A stretch of DNA of 64,000 nt, from NCBI GenBank assembly GCA_011389865.1, contig JAABTL010000010.1:1-64000 (forward strand), written 5' to 3'. The position numbers and the translations under genes are program-made. This document shows positions 16,543 through 24,528 of this stretch, piece after piece (within the stretch, counting starts at the first letter, position 1; each line of letters opens with the position of its first letter). The notes beneath the pieces are model-generated. The model made no database searches. It was given only the letters and a program-made list of their open reading frames with translations, and had not been told where the DNA came from. The DNA comes from Trueperaceae bacterium. Lineage in GTDB: Bacteria; Deinococcota; Deinococci; Deinococcales; Trueperaceae.

Positions 16543-16718
16543 GTCACACCTCGATTCGGCCCGCCGGACCCCCTCGCGGCGCGCCGGCGCCTTCACCCGA
16601 TGGTAGACGAAGCCGAGCCCCCACGGCCACGGCCCGCGCGTGGTTGAATTCGCCATCGTCCGGAGAACGTCACCGCCGCGCCGCCCCGCATGGGCGGTCG
16701 CGGGTCAGGAGGAACCCG

Positions 16719-17450
16719 ATGGCCCACGCCCCCTCGCCCCACCCGCGCCGGCGCGCCCTGGCGCTCGCCCTCGCCTGCTGCCTGTGGCTCGCGGGCGCCG
16801 CCACGGCACAGATCGCCACCGGCGACCGGTTCACCGACGAGGGCCGCTTCGAGGAGGCGGTCGCCGCCTACGAGGCCGCGGTCGCGGCGAACCCGGACGA
16901 CGCCCGCGCGCACTACCGGCTGGCACGCGCCGCGGTGTACCTGGCCGACGCCCTCCCGGCGGAGGCGGAGAGCGACAAGGAGGCGTGGTTCGCGCGCGCC
17001 GCCGACGCGGCCGAGCTCGCGGTCGAGCTCGCGCCGGACGACGCCGATGCCCACTTCGAGGTGGCGCGCGCCCTCGGTCGCCTGGCGCAGTTCCGCGGGG
17101 TGCTGCAGTCGCTGAACCTCGCCGCCCGCGTCTCGCGCGCGCTCGACGCGGCGCTCGAGCTCGACCCGGATCACGCCGCGGCGTGGCACGCGCGCGCGCT
17201 CTTCCACCGCGACGTGCCGTGGATCGCCGGTGGCCGGGCCGGCCAGGTGATCCCGGCCTTCGAACGCGCGATCGCCAGCGAGCCCGACGTGATCACCCAT
17301 CGCCTGGAGCTGGCGCGCGTCCTCATCGAGCGTGACGAGCCCGACCTGGCGCGCGAGCAGCTGGAACTCGCGGTGACCTTCACGGCGCGCACGTACCACG
17401 ACCGGCTCGACCTGCAGGAGGCCAACGCCGTGCTCGCAAGCCTGCGCTGA
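16719..17450 (+). CDS. Exported tetratricopeptide-repeat protein
   Basis: A 243-residue protein with a cleavable signal peptide: Arg-rich start, hydrophobic stretch of about 16 residues, then AGAATAQ. At least four TPR-like helical pairs follow: GRFEEAVAAYEAAVAANPDDARAHY.LAR, AAELAVELAPDDADAHFEVARALG, ALDAALELDPDHAAAWHARA and VIPAFERAIASEPD..HRLELAR. Such proteins usually scaffold complexes in the periplasm or at the envelope; no partner can be named. The start ATG 16719 is preceded by CAGGAGGAA. It stands alone between a divergent glycosidase and a convergent HAD phosphatase. Confidence 0.8.
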   Translation: MAHAPSPHPRRRALALALACCLWLAGAATAQIATGDRFTDEGRFEEAVAAYEAAVAANPDDARAHYRLARAAVYLADALPAEAESDKEAWFARAADAAELAVELAPDDADAHFEVARALGRLAQFRGVLQSLNLAARVSRALDAALELDPDHAAAWHARALFHRDVPWIAGGRAGQVIPAFERAIASEPDVITHRLELARVLIERDEPDLAREQLELAVTFTARTYHDRLDLQEANAVLASLR

Positions 17451-17460
17451 AGGCGCGGCT

Positions 17461-17478
17461 GGCCGCCTGCCGGCGGCC
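17461..17478. terminator. Short GC hairpin between convergent TPR and HAD genes
   Basis: GGCCGCC (17461-17467) pairs with GGCGGCC (17472-17478) around a TGCC loop, 10 bp after the TPR gene stop and 18 bp before the HAD gene end. It is short and lacks a T-run, so it is a weak terminator candidate for either direction. Confidence 0.3.
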
Positions 17479-17496
17479 GACCGCACACGCGCGCCA

Positions 17497-18378
17497 TCAC
17501 GAAGGCAGGCTGCCCACCGACCGCAGGTACGCGTGAAGGGCGGCCAGGTCGTCCACCACCAGGTCGGGGACGTCGTCCGAGGCCGCCAGATCCCCGCGGC
17601 TGGTCTCCCCGGTCAGCGTCAGCACCGCCAGGAAACCGTGGTCTCTGGCCATGCGCACGTCGGTGTACAGCCGGTCGCCGACGAAAGCGATGGCGTCTGC
17701 GACGAGCCGCAGCCGGGTGCAGATCGCCGCCGCCATGGGGGGCGCGGGCTTGCCCATCACCAGCGGCCGTCGACCCGTCGCCTCGAAGAGCAGCGCCGCG
17801 AACGCCCCGCAGTCGGGGATGGGCCCGGTCGGCGTCGGGCACACGAGATCGGGGTGGGTGGCGATGTACGGCAGGCCAGCGCGGATGAGGTCGGCCGCCC
17901 GGCGCAGCTTGGCGTACGTCAGCGACGTGTCGAAGGTGAGCACCACGGCGTCCGGTTCGTCGCCGGCGGGCCCCAGGCCGGTGGGCTCCAAGCCGCCGGC
18001 CCGGTACTCCTCCGTCACCTCGCCCGTGGCGATCACGAACGGCCGTCGGAGCCCGGCGTCGCGCAGGTGACGAACGGTGACGTCGTTGGAGGTGAGCACG
18101 GAGGCGCGCGTCGCCGGCAGGCCGAGCTCCGTCAGCCGCTGGACGTAGCGGACGCCGCTGGTCGACGAGTTGTTGGTCGCGAAGAGGTAGGGCACGCCCG
18201 CCGCGGCCAGCGCCGAGATCAGCTCGGCGGCACCCGGAAGGAGCTCGTGGCCCAGGTAGACCGTGCCGTCGAGGTCGAAGGCCAGCCCGGCAAGCGCGGG
18301 GGCCGCGGGCGATCCCGCGGGTTCGCCGGCGCGGGCTCGTGACGTGGTGCGCCGGGGTGTCGACACGTGCCCCAGCAT
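17497..18378 (-). CDS. HAD-IIA phosphatase (NagD/PGP-like)
   Basis: A phosphatase of about 293 residues in the HAD superfamily, subfamily IIA. Motif I is FDLDGTVYLG with the nucleophilic Asp, motif II is FATNNSS, motif III is the Lys of MGKPAPP, and motif IV is FVGDRLYTDVRMA. The cap between motifs II and III is the NagD-type alpha/beta insertion. Members hydrolyse small phosphates such as p-nitrophenyl phosphate, nucleotides, 2-phosphoglycolate or glycerol phosphates; the substrate cannot be predicted here. The start is uncertain: ATG 18378 is chosen, but GTG 18402 and GTG 18366 are possible, and none has a clear Shine-Dalgarno. Confidence 0.85.
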   Translation of the reverse strand: MLGHVSTPRRTTSRARAGEPAGSPAAPALAGLAFDLDGTVYLGHELLPGAAELISALAAAGVPYLFATNNSSTSGVRYVQRLTELGLPATRASVLTSNDVTVRHLRDAGLRRPFVIATGEVTEEYRAGGLEPTGLGPAGDEPDAVVLTFDTSLTYAKLRRAADLIRAGLPYIATHPDLVCPTPTGPIPDCGAFAALLFEATGRRPLVMGKPAPPMAAAICTRLRLVADAIAFVGDRLYTDVRMARDHGFLAVLTLTGETSRGDLAASDDVPDLVVDDLAALHAYLRSVGSLPS

Positions 18379-18452
18379 ACGCGGGTCGTCCACTCTGTAC
18401 ACCGTTCGCGAGGTCGTGGTAATCTCCCGCGGTCGCCGTCCCGGACGGAGTC

Positions 18453-18461
18453 TGCTAGACT
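18453..18461 (+). promoter_or_regulatory. Extended -10 promoter for the tRNA pair
   Basis: TGC directly followed by TAGACT gives an extended -10 element, 17 nt before the first base of tRNA-His. No good -35 hexamer lies at the expected distance, which extended -10 promoters can do without. Confidence 0.45.
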
Positions 18462-18478
18462 CGGGGGCGCGAAGCGTG

Positions 18479-18555
18479 GTGGATGTAGCTCAGCAGGTTA
18501 GAGCACCGGATTGTGGTTCCGGGGGTCGCGGGTTCAAATCCCGTCATCCACCCCA
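18479..18555 (+). tRNA. tRNA-His (anticodon GTG)
   Basis: A full cloverleaf can be drawn. The acceptor GTGGATG pairs with CATCCAC, the D-stem is GCTC/GAGC, the anticodon stem CCGGA/TCCGG has GTG at 18513-18515, and the T-loop is TTCAAAT. The discriminator is C with CCA encoded, and a G precedes position 1 at 18478. The extra G(-1) opposite C73 is the identity element of tRNA-His. Confidence 0.97.
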
Positions 18556-18572
18556 CCGCTCGAACGGGAAGA

Positions 18573-18592
18573 CGCCACCCGAAAGGGTGGCG
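18573..18592 (+). other. Hairpin between the two tRNAs
   Basis: CGCCACCC and GGGTGGCG pair perfectly over 8 bp around a GAAA tetraloop in the 63-nt spacer between tRNA-His and tRNA-Leu. It could be a processing signal or partial terminator in a joint transcript. Confidence 0.45.
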
Positions 18593-18618
18593 CACGGTCC
18601 CGGCCGGGTGGGCCGCGC

Positions 18619-18702
18619 GCGAGGATGGCGGAACTGGTAGACGCGCCAGACTTAGGATCTGGTGTCTTTGACGTGCGGGTTCAAGTCCCGCTCCTCGCAC
18701 CA
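18619..18702 (+). tRNA. tRNA-Leu (anticodon TAG)
   Basis: The acceptor GCGAGGA pairs with TCCTCGC. The anticodon stem CCAGA/TCTGG encloses CTTAGGA with TAG at 18653-18655. A long variable arm (TGTCTTTGACGT) marks a class II tRNA, and the T-loop is TTCAAGT. The discriminator is A with CCA encoded. Long arm and anticodon together identify Leu. Confidence 0.97.
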
Positions 18703-18746
18703 CGCCCTCCCGCCCGCGTCGAGGCCACCCCGTACCCCCACCGCGG

Positions 18747-18769
18747 CGCCGCCCGTCCGTCGGGCGGCG
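18747..18769 (+). terminator. GC-rich hairpin between tRNA-Leu and tig
   Basis: CGCCGCCCG and CGGGCGGCG pair over 9 bp around TCCGT, 45 nt after the tRNA and 18 nt before the tig ATG. It may end the tRNA transcript. It could equally be a leader structure if tig is transcribed from the same promoter. Confidence 0.4.
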
Positions 18770-18787
18770 TTGCCCTGAAGAGGACCC

Positions 18788-20227
18788 ATGGAAGCTCGCA
18801 TCACCGAACGCCACGACACCGCCGCCACCCTCGAAGTCACGGTCCCCGTCGACGTGGTCGACGCCACGTTCGAGCGCGTCCTCGGCGCGCTCGCGCGGCA
18901 GGTCCGGGTGCCGGGCTTCCGGCCCGGCAAGGCCCCGCGAGGGGTCCTGATCCAGAAGGTCGGGGCCGAGGCCCTCGCCGAGGAGGTGCGCGAGGCCATC
19001 GTCGACGAGCACTACCCCAAGGCCGTGCGCGAGCTCGGTCTCACGCCCGTCCACGCCCACACGCATGCCGAGCCGCCGGTGGCCGGCACCGCCTTCACCT
19101 TCGTCGTCCATGCCGACCTCTATCCGGAGTTCGCCCTCCCCGACGTCGACGCGATCTCGATCGACGCTGTCGGTGAGCCCATCGGCGACGCGGACGTCGA
19201 GGCGACCGTCGCGCGGCTGCGCGAGGACCACGCCACGCTCGTCCCCATGGAACGCCCGATCGAGCCCGGCGACGTCGTGTTCGCCGAGTCGCAGGGCGAG
19301 GGCGGCGGCCAGCTCATGCCGATCGACCTCGAGCGCACCGAAGAGCACCTCGTCGCGCAGCTGCTCGGCAAGTCGGTGGGCGACGAACTGGTGCTCGACC
19401 TGGGTGAGGATCCCGCCGCACCGGCAGCGTCGCCGGAATCGCCCGCCGACCAGCCCGGCAGCGAGGAGGGGGCCGAGACCGCCGAGGGCGACGCCGAGAC
19501 CGCCGAGGGCGACGCCGAGACCGCCGAGGGCGACGCCGGCCCCGCGCCGCGCCGCAGCCTGACCGTGAAGGTCGCCGACGTGAAGGCCAAGGAACGCCCC
19601 GACGCCGACGATGCCTTCGCCGCCACCCTCGGCTTCGGGAACTGGGCCGAGGTCGAGGCCGAGATCCGTCGCGGCCTCGCCGTCGAGCGCGAGCGCGAGA
19701 CCTTCCGCACGCAGCGCGACGAGCTGGTCGAGAAGCTGATGGGTGCCACCGAGGTACCCCTGCCCGGCTCGTTGGTGCGCCGGCGCCAGGGGCACCTGCT
19801 CGAGGACCTCGCGGGCGACCTGAAGCGCCGTGGGCTGACCATGGAGCAGTACGTCGAGCGCCTCGAGCAGCGCGGCGAGCGCGAGAGCTTCGAGAACGAG
19901 TTGCGCGAGGCGGCCGAGCGCGGCGTCAAACGCGATCTCGTGCTGGAGCGGCTGGTCGAGTCGCGTGGCATCGTGGTCGACGACGTCGAGCTCGACGCCG
20001 CCATCCGCCACGCGGCGCTGCGCGAACGCAAGGACCCGGAGCGCTTCAAGCGCGATCAGGGGCCCGACTGGGTCGAGAACTTCCGCTACCTGCTCGCCCG
20101 CGACAAGACCCTGGACCAGATCGTCAGCGAGAAGGTCGGCGCGCCGGCGGCCACCGCGCCCGAGGCGACCGCCGACGCCACCCCCGACGCGACGCCCGCT
20201 CCCGCCGGCGAAGCGAGCGATGGTTGA
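18788..20227 (+). CDS. tig: Trigger factor (ribosome-associated chaperone and prolyl isomerase)
   Basis: Trigger factor binds the ribosome exit tunnel and shields nascent chains. The 479-residue protein has the ribosome-docking signature VPGFRPGKAPRGVL at about residues 38-51, a central FKBP-like domain, and the long helical C-terminal arm domain. The PPIase region is interrupted at about residues 216-256 by an acidic Ala/Glu/Pro insert that contains three exact AETAEGD repeats, and the C-terminus ends in a disordered Ala/Thr/Pro tail. The insert may disrupt or merely decorate the isomerase. The gene leads a tig-clpP-clpX order, common in bacteria, in which nascent-chain folding and proteolysis are encoded together. 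Confidence 0.95.
   Translation: MEARITERHDTAATLEVTVPVDVVDATFERVLGALARQVRVPGFRPGKAPRGVLIQKVGAEALAEEVREAIVDEHYPKAVRELGLTPVHAHTHAEPPVAGTAFTFVVHADLYPEFALPDVDAISIDAVGEPIGDADVEATVARLREDHATLVPMERPIEPGDVVFAESQGEGGGQLMPIDLERTEEHLVAQLLGKSVGDELVLDLGEDPAAPAASPESPADQPGSEEGAETAEGDAETAEGDAETAEGDAGPAPRRSLTVKVADVKAKERPDADDAFAATLGFGNWAEVEAEIRRGLAVERERETFRTQRDELVEKLMGATEVPLPGSLVRRRQGHLLEDLAGDLKRRGLTMEQYVERLEQRGERESFENELREAAERGVKRDLVLERLVESRGIVVDDVELDAAIRHAALRERKDPERFKRDQGPDWVENFRYLLARDKTLDQIVSEKVGAPAATAPEATADATPDATPAPAGEASDG
19472..19534 (+). repeat. Three exact 21-bp tandem repeats inside tig
   Basis: Three identical head-to-tail copies of a 21-bp unit start at 19472, 19493 and 19514; each encodes AETAEGD. 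Exact identity at the DNA level, including third positions, points to recent slippage expansion and probably variable copy number. Confidence 0.9.
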
Positions 20228-20239
20228 TGGCGCCCTTGG

Positions 20240-20245
20240 TACGGT
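20240..20245 (+). promoter_or_regulatory. -10 box for clpP, leaderless type
   Basis: TACGGT ends six bases before the clpP ATG, with no Shine-Dalgarno between. clpP could thus be made from its own leaderless transcript besides read-through from tig, whose stop is 24 nt upstream. Confidence 0.45.
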
Positions 20246-20251
20246 GACCGC

Positions 20252-20866
20252 ATGCCCCTGATCCCGTACGTGATCGAGCAGACCGGCCGCGGCGAGCGGA
20301 TGTACGACGTCTACTCCCGGCTGCTCAAGGAGCGCATCATCTTCTTGGGGACGCCGATCGACTCGGAAGTCGCCAACGTGGTGGTGGCGCAGTTGCTGCT
20401 GCTGGACTCGCAGTCCTCCGAACAGCCGATCAACCTCTTCATCAACTGCCCCGGCGGCGAGGTCTACGCCGGCCTGGCGATCTACGACACGATGCAGTAC
20501 ATCCGCGCGCCGGTGCACACGAACTGCGTGGGCATCGCGATGAGCATGGGCTCGGTCATCCTGATGGCCGGCGAGCGGGGGCACCGCGTCGCCCTCCCCC
20601 ACTCCAGGATCATGATCCACGCCGGTTCGGCGGGCTTCCGCGGCGCGACCCCCGACCTCGAGGTGCAGGCCCGCGAGGTGCTCTCCCTGCGCGACATGCT
20701 CGAGGGGCTCTACCACCGCCACACGGGTCATGCGCACGACAAGCTGCGGCGCGACATGGAGCGCGACAACTTCATGGGCCCAGAGGACGCTCTCGCCTAC
20801 GGCCTGATCGATCGCGTGGTCTCGCCCAAGACGGTGGGTCGCTTCACCGGCGACGACGACGCATGA
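20252..20866 (+). CDS. clpP: ATP-dependent Clp protease, proteolytic subunit
   Basis: ClpP forms the barrel-shaped serine peptidase that degrades proteins fed by ClpX. The 204-residue product has the full triad: S98 in [11 protein letters not shown]123 in SRIMIHAG and D172 in [12 protein letters not shown]. The segment after the His reads AGSAGFRG instead of the usual QPxGG, and M97 replaces the common Ala before the catalytic Ser; both are mild departures in the handle and active-site region. The N-terminal [16 protein letters not shown] is the axial loop sequence. Start ATG 20252; the stop overlaps the clpX ATG by 4 bp, so the two are translated together. Confidence 0.96.
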   Translation: MPLIPYVIEQTGRGERMYDVYSRLLKERIIFLGTPIDSEVANVVVAQLLLLDSQSSEQPINLFINCPGGEVYAGLAIYDTMQYIRAPVHTNCVGIAMSMGSVILMAGERGHRVALPHSRIMIHAGSAGFRGATPDLEVQAREVLSLRDMLEGLYHRHTGHAHDKLRRDMERDNFMGPEDALAYGLIDRVVSPKTVGRFTGDDDA

Positions 20867-22065
20867 GCGGCGCCCTGCCGACCTGCGCCTTCTGCGGGCG
20901 TTCCGCGCCCGAGGTGCGCCGGCTGCTGCAGGGCGAAGGCGGCGCCCACATCTGCGACGACTGCGTCAGCCGGGCACACGAGCGCCTCAAGGCGCCGGCC
21001 GCGCGGGCGAAACGGCCGCTGCGCACGCCCACCCCGCGCGAGATCAAGCGCTCGCTCGACGACCACGTCATCGAGCAGGAGTCCGCCAAGCGAGCCTTGG
21101 CCGTGGCCGTCTACCAGCACGTGCGCCGACTGCAGCACCCCGAGGCCGGGCTGGTGAAGTCGAACATCCTGATGGTCGGCCCCTCCGGCGTCGGCAAGAC
21201 GCTCCTGGCGCAGACCCTGGCCAAGCTGCTGCAAGTGCCGTTCGCGATCGCCGATGCCACCACGCTGACCGAGGCCGGCTACGTCGGCGACGACGTCGAG
21301 AACGTCGTCCTGCGCCTGCTGCAGGTGGCGGACTACGACGTGGATGCCGCCGAGCAGGGCATCGTGTACATCGACGAGATCGACAAGGTCGCGCGCAAGT
21401 CCGAGGGGCCGTCGATCACCCGCGACGTGTCGGGTGAGGGCGTCCAGCAGGCGCTGCTGAAGATGATCGAGGGCACCGTCTGCCGCGTGCCACCGCAGGG
21501 CGGCCGCAAGCACCCGCAACAGGAGCTGATCGCGGTCGACACCGCGAACGTGCTGTTCGTGGCCGGTGGGGCCTTCGAGGGCCTCGACGACATCGTCCGC
21601 AGGCGCGTCGCGACCACCCGGGTCGGGTTCCAACACGTCGCCGAGGACGACGACGCCACCGTGGCCGCCGCCGACGTCCTGCCTGCGGATCTGCGGGCGT
21701 TCGGGCTGATCCCCGAGCTGATCGGCCGCTTGCCGGTGGTCGCGCGCCTGCATGACCTCAGTGAGGACGCCCTGGTCGAGGTCCTCACCAAGCCCGCGGG
21801 CGCCCTGGTGAAGCAGGCCCAGGCCCTGTTCGCGCTCGAGGGCGTCGAGCTCTCGTTCAGCGACGCCGCGTTGCGCGAGATCGCGCGCCGGGCCGCGTCC
21901 CGCGGCACCGGAGCCCGCGCCCTGCGAGCGGTGATGGAGCGCGTGCTGGAGGACCTGGTGTTCGAGCTGCCGGAGGCGGGCGTCGAGCACGTCCACATCG
22001 ACGTCGGCGACCTCGACGCGCCGCTCGCTGCCCTGCAGCGCGGCCGTCGGCGGCTGAGCGCCTAA
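20863..22065 (+). CDS. clpX: ATP-dependent Clp protease, unfoldase subunit
   Basis: ClpX is the AAA+ unfoldase that threads substrates into ClpP. The 400-residue protein starts with the zinc-binding domain (Cys pairs at about 8/11 and 31/34 in TCAFCG and ICDDC). It then has Walker [13 protein letters not shown], the pore loop AGYVGDD, Walker [10 protein letters not shown], sensor-1 region and the GAR sensor-2 region [12 protein letters not shown]. The [11 protein letters not shown] segment is the RKH-adjacent substrate loop area. It overlaps clpP by 4 bp and is followed by a convergent cysteine desulfurase 37 bp away. Confidence 0.97.
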   Translation: MSGALPTCAFCGRSAPEVRRLLQGEGGAHICDDCVSRAHERLKAPAARAKRPLRTPTPREIKRSLDDHVIEQESAKRALAVAVYQHVRRLQHPEAGLVKSNILMVGPSGVGKTLLAQTLAKLLQVPFAIADATTLTEAGYVGDDVENVVLRLLQVADYDVDAAEQGIVYIDEIDKVARKSEGPSITRDVSGEGVQQALLKMIEGTVCRVPPQGGRKHPQQELIAVDTANVLFVAGGAFEGLDDIVRRRVATTRVGFQHVAEDDDATVAAADVLPADLRAFGLIPELIGRLPVVARLHDLSEDALVEVLTKPAGALVKQAQALFALEGVELSFSDAALREIARRAASRGTGARALRAVMERVLEDLVFELPEAGVEHVHIDVGDLDAPLAALQRGRRRLSA

Positions 22066-22102
22066 CGCCGAACGCGACCCGCGCCGGCATCGCGCTGCGC
22101 GG

Positions 22103-23338
22103 TCAAGCCAGCGTCCGCTGCAACGCCCGCGCGAAGCGCCGGGCGGCCTCGTCGGCATCAGCCTCCGTGTGGTCGTCGCCGAAGCTGAACCGGACCGCCG
22201 AACGAGCCAGCTGTGGCGGCCAACCCATCGCCAGCAGGACCGGGCTCGGCTCGAGGCTGCCGGCCGCGCACGCCGATCCCAGGCTCGCCCAGACGCCCTC
22301 GGCATCGAGGTTCATGAGCAGGGTCTCGCCGTCTCCTCGCAGGGCGCGCACCACGACGTGCGCGTGCTTCGGGCCGCGCGGCGTCGCGGGCGGCAGCGAG
22401 GGCTCCACCCCGGGCAGGGCGACGACCGCCGCCTCGAAGCGATCGCGGACCGCGGCCACCCGCCGACCGCGCAGATCGGCCCCGGCGGCCGCCAGCTCCG
22501 CCGCCACGCCGAAGCCGACCGCGAGGGCCACGGGGCTGGTGCCCGCGCGGCGACCGCGCTCCTGCGATCCTCCCCAGGCCTGCGGTACCAGCTCGACGCC
22601 GGCGCGAAGGACGAGCGCGCCGATCCCCTGCGGTCCGCCGGCCTTGTGGGCCGAGAGGACCAGCAGGTCGGCGTCGAGCTCGTCCCGGCGCAGCGGCTCG
22701 AGGCCGAGCGACTGCACGGCGTCGCAGAGCACGTGGACGCCGGGTCCGCGTGCGTCGTGCGAGAAAGCACGCACGACGCCTGCGATCTCGGCCACGTCGT
22801 TGCGCGCGCCGGTCTCGTTGTTGACCCGCATCGCCGCGACGAGGAGCGTGTCGTCGCGCAGGGCGCCCAGCACCGCGTCCGGCGATAGGCGGCCATCGGG
22901 GCCGGGCGCCAGCCAGGTCACCGGGTGCCCCCGCGCCTCGAGCTGCTCCGCCGCGCGCACGACGGCCGGGTGCTCACTGCGCCCGACGACCAGGTGACCC
23001 GCGGGGCGCGTCGCGGTCACCCCGACCAGCGCGAGCTGGTCGGCCTCCGTCGCGCCCGACGTGAACACGACCTCCGTGGGCGCCGCCCCGACCGCCGCCG
23101 CGACGCGCTCGCGGGCGTCCTCGAGGGCGCAACGCGCTGCCCGTCCGCCGCCGTGCACGGCCGACGCGTTGGCGCCCGCGGCGCCGAGCCAGGGGAGCAT
23201 GGCCTCGCGGACCTCGGGAGCCAACGGGGTGGTCGCGGCGCGGTCGAGGTCGAGGACGCGGTCCGCGTTCGCGGGGCCTGCGCTCGCGCTGCGCGCGTTC
23301 GCGGCGCCCGCGCTGGCGGCGTCGTGCGGGGGCCTCAC
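22103..23338 (-). CDS. Cysteine desulfurase (NifS/IscS family)
   Basis: A 411-residue PLP enzyme that mobilises sulfur from cysteine for Fe-S clusters or thiolation. LDLDRAATTPLAPEV is the family start, the PLP lysine is in LSAHKAGGPQGIGALV, and the sulfur-accepting Cys is in SLGSACAAGSLEPSPVLLAMG, with the spacing of the IscS/NifS group. Residues 1-26 are an extra low-complexity Ala/Ser/Arg leader. GTG 23338 is chosen as start because it lies 4 bp after the Rrf2 regulator stop. No scaffold gene (iscU, sufU) is adjacent, so its partner must be encoded elsewhere. Confidence 0.9.
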   Translation of the reverse strand: MRPPHDAASAGAANARSASAGPANADRVLDLDRAATTPLAPEVREAMLPWLGAAGANASAVHGGGRAARCALEDARERVAAAVGAAPTEVVFTSGATEADQLALVGVTATRPAGHLVVGRSEHPAVVRAAEQLEARGHPVTWLAPGPDGRLSPDAVLGALRDDTLLVAAMRVNNETGARNDVAEIAGVVRAFSHDARGPGVHVLCDAVQSLGLEPLRRDELDADLLVLSAHKAGGPQGIGALVLRAGVELVPQAWGGSQERGRRAGTSPVALAVGFGVAAELAAAGADLRGRRVAAVRDRFEAAVVALPGVEPSLPPATPRGPKHAHVVVRALRGDGETLLMNLDAEGVWASLGSACAAGSLEPSPVLLAMGWPPQLARSAVRFSFGDDHTEADADEAARRFARALQRTLA

Positions 23339-23342
23339 CTGC

Positions 23343-23789
23343 TCAGGTGGCCGAGAAAGAAGCCGGTAGCGGTTCGATCTGCAGCAGGTCGCGGCGGCGG
23401 ACGAGGTCCGCCAGGGTGGCGGCGCCGAGCACCCGACGGACGGCATCGTCGACGTCGCGCCACAGCGGCTCGGTCGAGCACTGCCCGGTACGCTCGCAGG
23501 CGTCCTCGTCGTCGAGACAAGCCACCGGCGCGAGCGAGCCCTCGAGTGCCTCGACGACGTCGAGCGCCACGACCTGGTCCAGCGGCCTCGCGACGCGGTA
23601 GCCGCCGTGGGCGCCGCGCACGGATTCGACGAAACCGGCGCGCCGCAGGACGGCGAAGATCTGTTCGAGGTACTGCTGCGACAGCCCCTGGCGGTCGGCC
23701 ACCGTCTTGAGGCTGGTCGGACGGTCGCCGCTCAGGGCGATCTCGACGAGCGCGCGCATCCCGTACTGGGCTTTGGTCGAGACCCACAT
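23343..23789 (-). CDS. Rrf2-family regulator, IscR-like
   Basis: A 148-residue winged-helix repressor. The N-terminal MWVSTKAQYGMRALVEIAL and the recognition region LSQQYLEQIFAVLRRAGFVESVRGAHGGYRVARP are typical of Rrf2/IscR. Three Cys lie in ACLDDEDACERTGQC (C-x6-C-x5-C), close to the IscR cluster-binding set, so a [2Fe-2S] sensor is plausible. The cysteine desulfurase follows after 4 bp, which matches the iscR-iscS feedback layout: when the cluster is lost, the desulfurase is derepressed. The start is supported by GAGGAGGT 6 nt ahead. Confidence 0.9.
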   Translation of the reverse strand: MWVSTKAQYGMRALVEIALSGDRPTSLKTVADRQGLSQQYLEQIFAVLRRAGFVESVRGAHGGYRVARPLDQVVALDVVEALEGSLAPVACLDDEDACERTGQCSTEPLWRDVDDAVRRVLGAATLADLVRRRDLLQIEPLPASFSAT

Positions 23790-23906
23790 CGCGCCACCTC
23801 CTCGTCGATTGGGGCCCGCGCTCGCTCGTTGCGGACGGCGGAACCCTGTCAGGAGTATACGGAAGGAACGCGGCCGGCCGCGTCGCCGCGGCACCCGCTG
23901 AGCACC

Positions 23907-24524
23907 TCAGCGAGGGACGAACTGCAAGGGGTCGAGCGCCCGCCCCTCGAAGCGCACCTCGAAGTGGAGGTGCGCGTTGGTCGACGCCCCGGTCGACCCC
24001 ACCGCGCCGAGCACCGCGCCTTGTCGCACGAGGTCGCCCACGGTGACGCCGATCCGGCTGAGGTGAGCATAGCGGGTCTGCCACCCCGTCTCGTGATCGA
24101 GGTAGACCGCGTAGCCGTACGGGCCGCCCCACCCGGCGAAGACGACGCGCCCCCCGCGCGCGGCCATCACCGGCGTCCCGCTGTTCGCCACGAAATCGGT
24201 CCCGCCGTGGAAGCGGTTGCCGGCGACGGACAGGTTGCGCCACCCGAACGGCGAGCTCACCGGCCCGACGACGGGCCGGATGAACCCCTCGCCGAGCGGC
24301 TCGATCCCCCGCGCCAGGGCGGCGACCCGCGAAAGCACCCCGGCCTGTTCGGCGGCGTGACGCTGACGGACGGCGTCGGGTACCACGCCCGCGGCCACGA
24401 CACCGCCGGATGGCGGCGCCATGGCGGCGGCCGGGGCAGTCGTCCCGGCACCGCCCTGGGCCAGGGCGGTGGTGGCGGAGGCTGCCGTCAGCAGTGCGGC
24501 GACGAGGGCCGCCCGCCGGCGCAC
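23907..24524 (-). CDS. Secreted M23-family (LytM) peptidase
   Basis: A 205-residue exported protein: signal peptide MRRRAALVAALLTAASATTALAQ, a short Gly/Ala/Pro linker, a helical segment, then an M23 domain from about residue 85. Zinc ligands are present as FHGGTDFVA (H-x3-D) and NAHLHFEV (H-x-H). AARGGRVVFAGW and GAVLGAVGSTG are typical LytM strands. It probably cuts peptidoglycan cross-links or activates other amidases. The GTG start lies 4 bp after the rho stop on the same strand, so the two are likely co-transcribed, an unusual pairing. Confidence 0.9.
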   Translation of the reverse strand: MRRRAALVAALLTAASATTALAQGGAGTTAPAAAMAPPSGGVVAAGVVPDAVRQRHAAEQAGVLSRVAALARGIEPLGEGFIRPVVGPVSSPFGWRNLSVAGNRFHGGTDFVANSGTPVMAARGGRVVFAGWGGPYGYAVYLDHETGWQTRYAHLSRIGVTVGDLVRQGAVLGAVGSTGASTNAHLHFEVRFEGRALDPLQFVPR

Positions 24525-24528
24525 GGCC

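Noticed and set aside
16543..16656. Longer start (ATG 16656) for the GH100-like gene
   Set aside because: The added 38 residues are not family-like, and ATG 16542 has a well-placed GAGGTG.
19472..19534. The 21-bp repeats in tig as a CRISPR-like array
   Set aside because: The units are directly adjacent without spacers and encode an in-frame peptide repeat.
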